Assembly (NCBI GenBank): GCA_965228695.1
Contig: CBDDIB010000002.1
Coordinates: forward strand, 3,162,001-3,226,000
Direction of reading: 5' to 3'
DNA: 64,000 nt
Source of the DNA: JAJFJD01 sp965228695
GTDB taxonomy: Bacteria > Pseudomonadota > Alphaproteobacteria > UBA8366
In this document: piece by piece, positions 16,696 through 29,588 of the stretch
Numbering within the stretch: the first letter of the stretch is position 1
Layout: each line of letters starts with the position of its first letter
Made by a program: the position numbers and the translations under genes
The notes under the pieces: model-generated
What the model saw: only the letters and a program-made list of their open reading frames with translations
Databases searched by the model: none
Told to the model about the DNA's origin: nothing

Positions 16696-17499
16696 ATGCC
16701 TGGAATTATCGGTTGGATCATTGGCGGTTACATCGGCATCTTGCTGTTGCTGTTTGCCGCCCAGCGGTCGCTGATGTACCACCCGACCAAGTTGGTGCCG
16801 GACCCGGCCAACTTCGGCGTTCCGGAAATGCAGATGGTAAAGATTCCCACCGAGGACGGGCTTCAATTACACGGATGGTGGCGGTCGCCGTCCAGAGACG
16901 GCAAGCCGACCATCGTCTACCTGCACGGTAACGCCGGCCATATCGGTGACCGGGCATTCAAGGCGCGCCATTTCCTGGATGCCGGCTACGGGGTGCTGAT
17001 GGTCAGCTACCGGTACAATGCAGGCACAGGCGGGAAGCCGAGCGAGAGCGGTGTCTATGAGGACGGCCGCGCGGGCTACCGCTACGCGCTCGCGCAGGGC
17101 ATCGGCACCGACAAAATCGTCATGTACGGCGAGTCGCTCGGATCGGGCGTCGTTACGAAGATTGCGTCGGAAAATCCGGTCGGCGCCGTTGTCCTCGAAG
17201 CGCCGTACAGCCGGATCACGGACGTCGCCCAGATCCACTATTGGTACACGCCGGCCAAGTATATCTTGTTGGACCGGTTCGATTCGATGAGCCGCATCGC
17301 AAAGCTTGATGCGCCGCTTCTTATCCTGCACGGCGATGCCGACACCATGATCCCGGTGCGCCTCGCGCGGGAACTGTTCGGCGCGGCGGTCGAACCCAAG
17401 GAAGCGCATTTCGTGCCCGGCGGCGCGCATGCCGACCTCTACGACTTCGGGATCGACCGGGTGATCTTGGAATTCCTGAACCGCCGTTTCGCCGCCTGA
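16696..17499 (+). CDS. Membrane-anchored alpha/beta hydrolase (Bem46/ABHD13-17-like)
   Basis: A 267-residue serine hydrolase. An N-terminal hydrophobic helix (residues 3-21, MPGIIGWIIGGYIGILLLLF) anchors it to the membrane. The alpha/beta hydrolase core follows: YLHGNAGHIGDR forms the oxyanion region at about 75-85, YGESLGSG holds the nucleophile Ser near 151, LHGDADTMIP the acid near 218 and GGAHADLYD the His near 248. Family members in bacteria and eukaryotes act as thioesterases or esterases with poorly known substrates. It ends 7 bases from the convergent molybdenum-cofactor gene and is not part of that operon. Confidence 0.82.
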   Translation: MPGIIGWIIGGYIGILLLLFAAQRSLMYHPTKLVPDPANFGVPEMQMVKIPTEDGLQLHGWWRSPSRDGKPTIVYLHGNAGHIGDRAFKARHFLDAGYGVLMVSYRYNAGTGGKPSESGVYEDGRAGYRYALAQGIGTDKIVMYGESLGSGVVTKIASENPVGAVVLEAPYSRITDVAQIHYWYTPAKYILLDRFDSMSRIAKLDAPLLILHGDADTMIPVRLARELFGAAVEPKEAHFVPGGAHADLYDFGIDRVILEFLNRRFAA

Positions 17500-17506
17500 C
17501 GCAGGG

Positions 17507-19125
17507 TCAATCGCTCAGCGCGCCGAGCGCTTCCGGCGTGTCGATGTCGACCAGGGCGGCGTCATCATCCATATCGACCTCGCAGGTCAACTCGGGATAC
17601 TGGCTGATCAACGGCCGGGCGCCGACATCGCCGGAGAGGTCCTGGACCTCAGCGAAGAATTGTTTCCCGATCAGGACTGGATTGCCGCGCTTGCCGCGCC
17701 ACGTTGGGATACACAGCGCGCGGCCTTCGACCGGATTATACGCCGCGACAAGGCGATCGATCAGCGCGCTGCCAACTTTCGGCATGTCGCCCAAAATGAC
17801 CAACGCGCCATCCACGTCCGCAGGCAGGGCGGCGATGCCACGGCGCACCGATGCGCTGATACCGTCGGCAAATTCGGGATTTTCGACAAAGGTCACATCG
17901 ACGCCCGCGAGGGCCTCACGCACCTTGTCCGCTTGATGGCCGAGCACGACGAAGACCGGCGTCGCGGCGGATGCGAGGGCGGCCTCGACCGCCCAGCGGA
18001 CCATCGGTTTGCCGTCGATCTTGACCAGCAGCTTGTTGGTTTTCCCCATTCGCCGCGATTGGCCCGCGGCAAGAATGATACTGGCGATGCGCGGCGCATG
18101 GGGGGCCGTCTGTTCGCTTGCCTCACCGGTCCGGGGCTGCGGCCGTCCCGGCATCTCCTTCAGCAACCCGCCGATTCCCATCGCCATGATGTCTTCGGGG
18201 GCTAGCGGGATGTCCGCGCAGAGGCGCTGCAGCACCCAGTCGATTCCGTTGAACTTCGGCGACCGGGCGCATCCGGGCAAGCCGACCACGGGCGTGCCGC
18301 CGATCCGGCCGAGCATCAGCAGGTTTCCGGGATCGACCGGCATGCCGAAATGCTCGATCTTCCCGCCGGCGGCTTCGATCGCGCTGGGAATGACGTCGCG
18401 GCGGTCGGTGATGGCAGAGGCGCCGGCGACCAGCACCATGGTGCAGCCGTTCGACAGGTGCGTCTCGATGGCCTCTTTCAGCGGGGCGGCGTCGTGATCG
18501 CATCGCAATTCACCGCGGAGTGTGCTGTCCAGCCGTTCCAGCCGGGCCGTCAGCACGGCGGTGGTCTTGTCCAGCATGGATGGTTTGGTGCCGGGCAATT
18601 GGGTCTGAATGAGGCCGACGGATTTCGCTGCGAGCGGGCGCAACCCGGACTGGCTGCCCGACCAGCCGTGCGAGCGATTCACATTGCGCCACGAGCGGTT
18701 CGGCGACCGCAAAGGGTATGATCTTGATCGTGGCAACGATTTGGCGCGGGGCGACGACATCCCAGGCCGGAACGGTCGCGACCGTGATGGCCTCGTCGAT
18801 TCGGTTGAGAGCGTTTATGACATCGTCGATGACGGCGAGGCCGCGTTGCGTGGCGATCAGGTTGACCCGGCCGGTAAAGGCGGCGCTGGCGGTCAGATGA
18901 TCGCCTTGCAGCACCGCGGCAATGCGCGCGGCCGCATCGTCTTCGGGGACATCGTCGGGGTCCAGGCGTGCTGCGATCACCGATGTGACGCCGGCCTCGC
19001 CCAACGCGGCGACATCTTCCCGCGTTCAACCGGCGGCCCTTCTTGAAGGAAATGCCCTTGCTGCGAACGCTATGCGCAAGCACCGCGCCGTCTGCGTCGC
19101 TTAGGGGCGTGTCGCCAAACCTCAT
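17507..19125 (-). pseudogene. MoCF-binding/MobA-like nucleotidyltransferase fusion, two frameshifts
   Basis: An N-terminal molybdopterin-binding domain and a C-terminal MobA-like nucleotidyltransferase (IILAAGQSRRMGKTNKLL, LVILGDMPKVGS) that would cytidylylate or otherwise tailor molybdopterin for the cox-type enzyme. The gene reads in three frames. It begins MRFGDTPLSDADGAVLAHS at 19125. An extra base in CCC at 19019-19021 shifts it to the frame reading EDVAALGEAGVTSVIAARL. A second extra base in GGG at 18636-18638 shifts it to PLAAKSVGLIQTQLPGTKPS. Removing two bases leaves 539 codons with no internal stop, the normal size for this fusion. Either sequencing error or recent inactivation. Its start overlaps the xdhC stop by 4 bases. 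Confidence 0.8.
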
Positions 19126-19833
19126 GCCGCCTTGTCGGCCACGGGCCGATGGAGGATTTGCGTGATCTCGCCCAGGATCGAGACGGCGATTTCCGCCGGA
19201 GATACCGCCCCGATGTCGAGTCCGATCGGACCGTGGATGCGGCGGAAATCCGCATCGGTGAATCCCATTTCGCGGAGCCGGTCAAGACGGCGCGCATGCG
19301 TGCGCCGACTGCCGAGTGAGCCGATGTAGAAGGCATCCGAGCGCAGCGCTATCGCGAGCGCGGGATCGTCCAGCTTGGGATCGTGGGTCAGCGTGACGAC
19401 GGCGGTGCGGCGGTCCGGGGCGAGTTCGGTCAAGGCGTCGTCGGGCCATTCGGTCATCAAGGTCACGCCGGGGAAAGCGCAATCCGGTGGCAAAAGCGCC
19501 GCGCGGATCGACCACGGTGACGGCATAACCGGCGATGGCGGCCATCGGCACCAGCGATTGCGCGATATGAACCGCCCCGACGGCGATCAAGCGGCGGGGC
19601 GGATTGAAGACATGGACGAAATACCGCTCGCCCTTGGACTCGACGGTCAGGCTGCGGTCGTCCAATTGCGCTTTCCGCACGGCGGCGTCGAGCGCGCTGT
19701 CCAATGTCAGCGCGCCGGAGGGTTCGCCATCGATCATCAGGGTCTGGTCGCCGGTCGAAATCCGGGTTACCAGCACGACCGATTTCTTATCCGCTTGGGC
19801 CTGCAGCATTGCATTTAGGATTTGCGATTTCAT
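19122..19833 (-). pseudogene. xdhC: XdhC/CoxF-like molybdenum-enzyme maturation protein, one frameshift
   Basis: XdhC proteins bind molybdopterin cofactor, protect it and help add the terminal sulfur before delivery to xanthine-dehydrogenase-like enzymes. The N-terminal half begins MKSQILNAMLQAQADKKS at 19833 and continues through the Rossmann strand YAVTVVDPRGAFAT. The C-terminal half, in another frame, reads FPGVTLMTEWPDDALTELAP and then DAFYIGSLGSRRTHARRL, typical of the XdhC Rossmann domain. The join falls at 19470-19486, where one extra base in GGGGAAA breaks the frame. Deleting it gives 237 codons with no stop, full length for the family. It overlaps the upstream half-XdhC gene and the downstream MoCF gene by 4 bases each. 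Confidence 0.8.
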
Positions 19834-20180
19834 TGATCCAGCCGCTCCACGAAGACCTCGACCGTCCCGCCGCAGGCGAGGCCGACTTCCCAGGCCATTT
19901 CGTCGGTGACGCCGAATTCGAGCAGCGACGGTGCGCCGGAGTCCATGACTTTGAAGGCTTCCTCGATTACGGCGCCTTCGATGCAGCCGCCGGAAACCGA
20001 GCCGATAAAGTCCCGGTCCTGATTGACCACGAGTTGGCTGCCGGTGGGGCGCGGCGACGATCCCCAGGTATTCACCACGGTTGCGATGGCGACCGATTTG
20101 CCGGATTTGCGCCAATCGACCGCCTGCCGAAGGATCGCGTCATCCGTCGGGATGTCCGAGGTCGGGATGTCCGATGTCAT
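19830..20180 (-). CDS. XdhC/CoxI N-terminal-domain protein
   Basis: A 116-residue protein carrying only the XdhC N-terminal domain. The start at the ATG complementary to 20178-20180 is chosen because a GGAGG site lies 7 bases before it and it overlaps the coxE stop as ATGA; an ATG six codons upstream is less likely. Typical motifs are VAIATVVNTWGSSPRPTGSQ at 38-57 and GSVSGGCIEGAVIEEAF. In cox and xanthine dehydrogenase clusters such short proteins accompany a full XdhC and take part in cofactor maturation. It is intact, unlike the following two genes. Confidence 0.8.
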   Translation of the reverse strand: MTSDIPTSDIPTDDAILRQAVDWRKSGKSVAIATVVNTWGSSPRPTGSQLVVNQDRDFIGSVSGGCIEGAVIEEAFKVMDSGAPSLLEFGVTDEMAWEVGLACGGTVEVFVERLDQ

Positions 20181-21417
20181 GCTGCTGCCTCCAGCCATTT
20201 CGAAACGCCGGGGTGCCGGCGCGTAGCCGGTTCACTAAGAATGTCGGCCAACTGTACCAGGCTTTCAAGGTTGTGGACCGGGCGAAAGTCGTCGACATGC
20301 GGCAGAATCGCCCGAATTCCGAGCGATTTCGGCTCGAATCCGTCATATCGCAGCAGGGGATTGGTCCAGATGAGCCGCCGGCAGGACCGGTGAAGCCGGT
20401 CGATTTCCGCGGTCAGCCCGACGCCGGCGTCGCGGTCCAGCCCGTCGGTGATCAACAGCACCACCGCGCCTTGGCCGAGCACGCGCCGCGACCAGTTCCG
20501 ATTGAAATCGCGCAGGCAATGGCCGATCCGTGTGCCGCCCGACCAATCTTCTACGCCCTCCGCGATCTTGGCCAATGCCACATCGATATCCTTGTAGCGC
20601 AGGTAGCGGGTGACGTTGTTCAACCGTGTTCCGAACAGGAAGGTGTGGACCCGGTCCCGGTCATTCGTGATCGCATGCAGAAAGTGCAGAAGCATGCGGG
20701 AGTATCGCTCCATCGAGCCGGATATGTCGCACAGCACGATCAGCGGCGGCCGCCGCATCAGGCGTTGCTTGTATTTGAGCGGAATGGTGTCGCCGCCGGA
20801 CCGCAGGGCCGCGCGCAACGTCGCGCGCATATCCGCCCTGGCACCGGAAGGATCCGGCCGGAAGCGCCGCGTCGGCACCTCCATGATCGGCAGCCGCAGA
20901 CGCCGGATGGCGGATCGCGCCAGCGCCATCTCCTCGTTGGTCATCTTTTCGAAGTCTTTGGTACGCAGGATTTCCTGTTGGCTCCAGGTCATCGCCGCGT
21001 CGAATTCCAATTCTTCCTCTTCGCGGGATTTGGAGCGGTCGTCAGCGCCCTGCGCAAGGGCTTGGGCGATTCTCGGCGCGAGTGTTTCGCCCTGGTCCGG
21101 ATCGGATGGCATGTCCGTCTGCGGCAGCATCAACGCCATCATCCGCTCCAGGATCTTCGGATTGCGCCAGAAAATATGGAAGGCCTGATCGAAAAGGTCG
21201 CGCTGGTCGCGCCGGTTGACGAAAACGGCGTGTAGGGCCCAATAGAAATCCGTCCGGCTGTACATGCCGAGCGCCGAGACCGCGCGGATCGCCTCCAGTA
21301 CCGCGCCGGGGCCGACCGGAAGCCCGGCGGCTCGCAGCGTCCGGGCGAAATGCATGATATTGTCGGGTATGCGGCCGCCCGATGCGGCAACGGCCGAGTC
21401 GTCCGGCAGCGACGCCG

Positions 21418-21421
<4 letters not shown>
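20177..21421 (-). CDS. coxE: CoxE-like VWA-domain protein
   Basis: A 414-residue protein with a C-terminal von Willebrand A domain. The metal site is visible as LIVLCDISGSMERYSR (D-x-S-x-S) near residue 230, with later threonine and aspartate elements at SGGTRIGHCL and LLITDGLDRD. The N-terminal half is helical and holds a VNRRDQRDLFDQAFHIFW segment typical of CoxE. CoxE partners the MoxR-type ATPase CoxD; in Oligotropha the pair is needed to build the Cu/Mo centre of CO dehydrogenase, and in form II clusters it presumably assists cofactor insertion. The start overlaps the coxD stop by 4 bases. Confidence 0.88.
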
Positions 21422-22344
<923 letters not shown>

Positions 22345-22534
22345 GAGGCGTCATCTGTCCAAGTGTCGGGAAATACGTGCACGGCGACAGTCCGGCCGTA
22401 CCGCGCGTGGATCATGGCTTATTCGGTTATTTTAGCACAATTCGACGGCCCGAGGACCAGTCGGCAGAGGATCTAGCCATTCTGGAATCGCGGCGAAATC
22501 GGCCTAGGATGAACGCGAAAAATCGGCTAACGCG

Positions 22535-22906
22535 CTAGCGTTTGATCCATTTCCCGCCCGGGGTCAGGAACCAGGTGCCCTTTGGGGCGGATTTCATGAT
22601 CTGTTGTGCATAGATCTTGCCGATATCGGCCTCAGACGCCCCGGTTTCCTTGGCGCGTTTCTGGTAGAGGGCGCGGCGTTGCGCATTGGTCTGAGCGACC
22701 AATTTCTTGATCGACTCGGATGCGCTGCCGCTGCGAACCATCGCATAGCCGTCGAAGCGCTCGCCGACCACGCCTGAAGCACGCGGGGCATCCAGCGGCC
22801 GGGCCTCGGCGGTCGCCGGCGGCAGGGTGAAGAGCAGCGCGGCAAGCGCCAGAAAGAGCGCCGCGATCAGCGGCCGGCGATCAAAAGATGGGATTGCTTT
22901 CGACAT
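22535..22906 (-). CDS. ydbL: YdbL-family periplasmic protein (DUF1318)
   Basis: A 123-residue exported protein. From the ATG complementary to 22904-22906 the N-terminus forms a signal peptide with a hydrophobic core LIAALFLALAALLF. The mature part has the DUF1318 pattern: GERFDGYAMVRSGS, then VAQTNAQRRALYQKRAKETG and GKIYAQQI, ending with a WFLTPGGKWIK motif. In Escherichia coli YdbL is encoded with YdbH and YnbE and modulates their assembly into an inner-to-outer-membrane bridge. Here the same three genes occur in the same order. It overlaps ynbE by 26 bases. Confidence 0.85.
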   Translation of the reverse strand: MSKAIPSFDRRPLIAALFLALAALLFTLPPATAEARPLDAPRASGVVGERFDGYAMVRSGSASESIKKLVAQTNAQRRALYQKRAKETGASEADIGKIYAQQIMKSAPKGTWFLTPGGKWIKR

Positions 22907-23063
22907 CGTCTTTGGCTTTCTCCTCGACGCGCAGGCGCACGTCGGCATCGAGCTTGATATTGAGATTGATGGTGATGGGCTCTTTCGGCGCTTCGACCGC
23001 GACCTTCGGCGTACACGCTGCGAACACGATTAAAATGCCGGCCGCCCAACAAACATGCTTCAT
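22881..23063 (-). CDS. ynbE: YnbE-family outer-membrane lipoprotein
   Basis: A 60-residue lipoprotein. The lipobox is at the end of MKHVCWAAGILIVFAAC (C17), and the short mature part contains the conserved EPITINLNIKLDADVRLRV block. In Escherichia coli YnbE multimerises through beta-strands and docks the YdbH bridge at the outer membrane. Length matches the family (about 60 residues). It lies between ydbH (103 bases upstream) and ydbL (overlapping), the standard order. Confidence 0.88.
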   Translation of the reverse strand: MKHVCWAAGILIVFAACTPKVAVEAPKEPITINLNIKLDADVRLRVEEKAKDDVESNPIF

Positions 23064-23166
23064 AATGCCGGAGCCTCGCTGACCCGTAGCGCGGCCCGCA
23101 TCCCCGCATGCCGCAAGACCGGTACCTTACCGCGCGATGCGGGATTTCGCCAGCAGATGGATTTGG

Positions 23167-26100
23167 TCATTCTTGCCCTACGGAACGTTCGGGCCGCCGG
23201 ATTATGTCGGTCACCGCCTCGACGCCGCCGAGGGCGATGCGCCCCAGTTTATGGAAATCGCTTTCTATGCGGATATTGAAGGCGAAGGGATAGCCGTCAT
23301 ACACCGCTGGATTTGCGCCGTCCATGCGCAGCATGATCGCGCCGGTACCGCTCGCTTCCTTGGTCAGTTCCATGCTCAATTTCTTGTACCGGAAGTCGGA
23401 CAGCACCTGCGCGACGGTGCCGACCGTATCCTCGCGGTTCGATAGCTGCTGCTGCAGCGCCGTGCCGGTGTATTTGAGTTTTCCAGGACCTTCGGCGTTC
23501 AGCGTCCCTTTGCCGATGGTGAGGTTTTCGCCGAGCAGCCGCACCGGCACCTTGCCGGTGATCCGGCCGGTGCCTTCCAGTCCGTCCAGCCCGATGAGTT
23601 GAAAGACCTGCGCCAGGTCGACCGATTGCACGTATATCATGCCGTCCGCGTCCAATTCGTCGCCGGTTTTGACGAGGCCGCGCGTCCGCATGCGCCCGCC
23701 CGCGAAACCGACATCCAAATCCTGGACGGCGACCGCGCCGTCTTCGCGGAGTTGGAATTCAAGCTGGATCGGCAACGGGCCTAGATCGCCGACGGTGACC
23801 GAGCCCTTGATGCGCTGCCGTGGCGGCATCGACAGGGGGACGAGTTCGATGAAGTTCACGGTCCCTTCGAGGTCATCGAGCTTCATGTCCGCTGTGTGCA
23901 GGCTCAACTTGTCCAACTGCAGCGCCATCTGCCCGGAGAGGACATCCTTGTCCCACAACAGATGCCCTTTCATCGAACCGGCGCCCTTGGCCACTTCGAA
24001 CATCTGAGCGGCCGGCGGGAAGAGATCGGCGATCGTATGTTTCTTCGTTTCGAGTTCGATCCGGGGCACGCGAAAATCGACACGGCCCGTATTGGTCTTC
24101 AGATTATGCCGTAGCGTGGCGCGGGCTTGGAGCGGGCTGAATCGCTGCCGGGCCTGAAGCGTCATGCGCACCGTTTGTTTTCCGACCTGTCCCTTGGCGG
24201 AGAAGGATAGGGGTGTCGTTAGGGGAGGCTGCGCGGCATGCCGGATGTCGCCCGCCTCGAACCCGAATTTGATGCCGGTGGCGATACTTTCGACCGAGGC
24301 ATTGATGCCATGGGCGGACAGTTGGGATTTCGGCAGATCGACAACAGCGCCTGTGGCGTAGAGTTGAAATTGCGCATTCTCGTCCTGGCGGCTGATCAAT
24401 TGCGGAACGGTCAGCCGGATCGGCTGTTTCTCACCTTTCGAGCGGATGTATCCGTTGGCGTCCAGATGCGCGAATGTCAGGGCGTGATAGACCCCCGAGA
24501 GGTCTGTCGGTACCGTGACGTGGTTCTTGTCGCCGGTCAGTTGCAGGGTCAGCCCGGTCGGCAGCACCAAACCGCTATCGGTTCGCACATTCTTGAGGAA
24601 CAGCGTGCTGTCGAAGCTGGGAATGAACTGATGACCCCGCGTGCCGAACGTCAATCGCCCGTCGAGCGATAACAGCGCTTCGTCGAATTGGGCGCCGCCG
24701 AACGAACGCGTGTCCAATTTCGCGGAAATTGCGACCTTTCCATGCTGATGCCCACTGCTGCCGTTAAACCCTTTCAGCGTAATCTCAATGCTGTCCTTGG
24801 CCTTTTTGGCGGCCTTGGCGCCCGGAACCGCCAGTCCGATCGTGTCCAATTTTACCGCGCCGTCGAGCCGCACATCGCCGGGCCAAGGATCCGCCCCTTC
24901 CTCCATCGCATCGGCGATCAGCAGCGGTTGCGTAATCCGGCCGGCCAGGAAGACATTTGCATTGCCGCTGATGCCCTTGGATTCCTGGATCGACGTCAAC
25001 AGCGGGGTCGCGTCGAACGCGCCGCGAAGCGTGAAGATCACCGGGTCGGCCCGGTCGGTCGGATGCCCTTCCGACTGCATCGAAATGGTGCCGTCGCGCC
25101 AGGCCAGTTTGGCGTTGATGCGGTGGCGCGCCATGCCCTTGCCAAGGTCGAGGGCAAGGGTATTCGTGTCGTCGATGAGTTCGAGATTCAAGTCGCCGGC
25201 GACCGGCAGGCCCTTCGACAGCCGCACGTCGCGAACCTGCGCCACCGGGCCGGCGCCGATTGTCAACGACAGCCTGTCCTTTTCCAGAACATAGGCACCG
25301 TTGAGTGTGACGTTCGCTTTGGTGAAGCCGATCTCCGGTGTCTTCCGTTTTGCGGCATCGAAGGACAGCTTGAATGACCCCTTCGACCCGTCATCGGTGG
25401 TTACGAGGTCGGCGAAATCGAAGTTCAGAACGTCCGGGTCGGCCATCGGGATGGCCGTGCCGTCGATTGCGAGTCTCTCGAGACCCAATCTAATCTGACC
25501 GTTCACAGCAAAGTCGGGTGGAACCGCCACCCGGCCGGACGGATGCTTATCCAAGAAGAAGAGGGGGTCTTGCGCCGTTGCGTTTGCCGCGATCGATATG
25601 TAGCCGGCGGTCCGGATGCGTTTCCGGGCAAGCAGGTTTCCGGCGAAGGTGGCATCGACGCTTCCCGCAACGTGAAGTTCAAACGGATCCCCTTCGGGGT
25701 CGAGAGGGCCGGTGCCGATCACGGTGACGAAGCCATGCGGCGCCGCGATCGCCGAGTCGACAGAGAGGATGCCGTTTTCGAATCCGACATCGACGCGGCT
25801 CGGTTCGAAGATTTCGTCGCTGGTCTGAATACGGATGAGATCGAAACCTGCCTGCAGCGATTGAAGGCCCGCGAGGGTCGCAGAGAAGGAGCCCGATCCT
25901 TCGATCCGGTCGACCTTCACCCGGTGATCTCCGGTATCGATGGCGAGGCCGGCGATGTTGATCGAATCGACGATGCCCTCGATCCAGTCGTCGACGGCAT
26001 ATGTCGCATGGATCGAGTCAACGGAGACGGTCTGTTCCGCCACGATCCGGAAATCTTTCATGCGGATATGGTCGGACTCAAGGCTCTCCACGGTGACGGA

Positions 26101-26298
26101 AACCGACTTGGTCTTGCTGTCTTTGAGATAGGCGGCGATGACCCATTCGGCCACGTCCGTCCGGTTGGCCCAGGCGAGCGCTATGCCCACGATGGACAGG
26201 ATGATGAATAGGCCGACACCTGCCGAGGAAAAAGCCAACCACCTTTTCCAACGGCTTTTCGTCGGGGGAGCCGCGGGTTGCTTTTCCGGTTCCGTCAT
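23167..26298 (-). CDS. ydbH: YdbH-family AsmA-like intermembrane bridge protein
   Basis: A 1043-residue inner-membrane-anchored protein. A proline/lysine-rich cytoplasmic start is followed by one membrane helix at about 22-45 (LAFSSAGVGLFIILSIVGIA), and the rest is a long repetitive beta-rich periplasmic domain. The C-terminal portion, with GAGSMKGHLLWDKDVLSGQM and GLEGTGRITGKVPVRLLGE, matches the YdbH dicarboxylate-transport-type domain. Family members span the periplasm and are implicated in phospholipid movement to the outer membrane, redundant with TamB and YhdP in Escherichia coli. It sits 73 bases downstream of coxM, so it interrupts the cox gene set. Somewhat longer than the E. coli protein (about 880). 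Confidence 0.85.
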   Translation of the reverse strand: MTEPEKQPAAPPTKSRWKRWLAFSSAGVGLFIILSIVGIALAWANRTDVAEWVIAAYLKDSKTKSVSVTVESLESDHIRMKDFRIVAEQTVSVDSIHATYAVDDWIEGIVDSINIAGLAIDTGDHRVKVDRIEGSGSFSATLAGLQSLQAGFDLIRIQTSDEIFEPSRVDVGFENGILSVDSAIAAPHGFVTVIGTGPLDPEGDPFELHVAGSVDATFAGNLLARKRIRTAGYISIAANATAQDPLFFLDKHPSGRVAVPPDFAVNGQIRLGLERLAIDGTAIPMADPDVLNFDFADLVTTDDGSKGSFKLSFDAAKRKTPEIGFTKANVTLNGAYVLEKDRLSLTIGAGPVAQVRDVRLSKGLPVAGDLNLELIDDTNTLALDLGKGMARHRINAKLAWRDGTISMQSEGHPTDRADPVIFTLRGAFDATPLLTSIQESKGISGNANVFLAGRITQPLLIADAMEEGADPWPGDVRLDGAVKLDTIGLAVPGAKAAKKAKDSIEITLKGFNGSSGHQHGKVAISAKLDTRSFGGAQFDEALLSLDGRLTFGTRGHQFIPSFDSTLFLKNVRTDSGLVLPTGLTLQLTGDKNHVTVPTDLSGVYHALTFAHLDANGYIRSKGEKQPIRLTVPQLISRQDENAQFQLYATGAVVDLPKSQLSAHGINASVESIATGIKFGFEAGDIRHAAQPPLTTPLSFSAKGQVGKQTVRMTLQARQRFSPLQARATLRHNLKTNTGRVDFRVPRIELETKKHTIADLFPPAAQMFEVAKGAGSMKGHLLWDKDVLSGQMALQLDKLSLHTADMKLDDLEGTVNFIELVPLSMPPRQRIKGSVTVGDLGPLPIQLEFQLREDGAVAVQDLDVGFAGGRMRTRGLVKTGDELDADGMIYVQSVDLAQVFQLIGLDGLEGTGRITGKVPVRLLGENLTIGKGTLNAEGPGKLKYTGTALQQQLSNREDTVGTVAQVLSDFRYKKLSMELTKEASGTGAIMLRMDGANPAVYDGYPFAFNIRIESDFHKLGRIALGGVEAVTDIIRRPERSVGQE

Positions 26299-26371
26299 CT
26301 CTGTTTCATCAAGTAAGAAGGCCGGAGCCTATAACGGCCCCGGCCCCCTGCCAACCCGGTCGAATTCCGGT

Positions 26372-27169
26372 TCATCCGGCCGCGGCAACCGCTCTTTTTG
26401 CCATTACCGTGATCAGATGCGCGCGATACTCCGCACTGGCGTGGATATCAGCGTTCAAATCGTTATCCGGCACCGAAATCCCCTCGATCGCGTCGGCGGA
26501 GAAGTTACCGGCCAGCGCGGATTCCATTTCCGCGACCCGGAATACGCCGTCCTGTCCGGCACCGGTCACCGCAACATGCACGCCGCCATCGGTTTCGGCG
26601 ACGAATACGCCGACTAGCGCATAGCGCGACGCGGGATTGGGGAATTTCATGTAAGCGGCCCGTTTGGGTACCGGAAAACGCACGGCGGTGATGACTTCGT
26701 CTTCTTCCAACGCCGTTTCGAACAGACCGACGAAGAATTCCTCGGCGGACAATTCCCGAGTATTGGTGACGATTGTTGCGCCGAGGGCGACGCATCCCGC
26801 CGGATAGTCGGCGGCGGGATCATTGTTGGCGATCGAGCCGCCGATCGTTCCGCGATGCCGGACCTGAGCGTCGCCGATATTGTCCGCAAGCGCGGCGAGG
26901 GCGGGAATGGCCTGCTTCACGTCGTCGGACGCCGCGACCGTCGCATGCGTGGTCATGGCCCCGATTGTGACTGTGTTGCCGTCGACCGAGATGCCGACAA
27001 GATCGTCCGCACCCGAGAGATCGACGAGATCGGAAGGACTCGCCAACCGCTGCTTCAGCGTCGGGATCAAGGTCATCCCGCCGGCGACCAGTTTGCCGTC
27101 TTCCGCCGCTTTGATTTTGTCCGCGGCGTCCGCGACCGATTCGGCGCGATGATAGTTGAAGTCATACAT
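26372..27169 (-). CDS. coxM: CoxM-like FAD-binding subunit of a molybdenum hydroxylase
   Basis: A 265-residue medium subunit of the xanthine dehydrogenase family. FAD contacts are visible as LVAGGMTLIPTLKQRLASP near 31-49 and TIGGSIANNDPAADYPA near 108-124, both hallmarks of the family. It would pass electrons from the 2Fe-2S subunit to an acceptor such as quinone. It is the last gene of the S-L-M triplet, 30 bases after coxL. Length is slightly short for the family (about 265-290) but complete. The substrate is set by CoxL, not by this protein. Confidence 0.88.
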   Translation of the reverse strand: MYDFNYHRAESVADAADKIKAAEDGKLVAGGMTLIPTLKQRLASPSDLVDLSGADDLVGISVDGNTVTIGAMTTHATVAASDDVKQAIPALAALADNIGDAQVRHRGTIGGSIANNDPAADYPAGCVALGATIVTNTRELSAEEFFVGLFETALEEDEVITAVRFPVPKRAAYMKFPNPASRYALVGVFVAETDGGVHVAVTGAGQDGVFRVAEMESALAGNFSADAIEGISVPDNDLNADIHASAEYRAHLITVMAKRAVAAAG

Positions 27170-27199
27170 TCTCGTGTTCTCCCAATCCTCGTCGAACGC

Positions 27200-29560
<2,361 letters not shown>

Positions 29561-29588
29561 TGGTGCTTCCTCCCGCCGGCGGCCGTGC

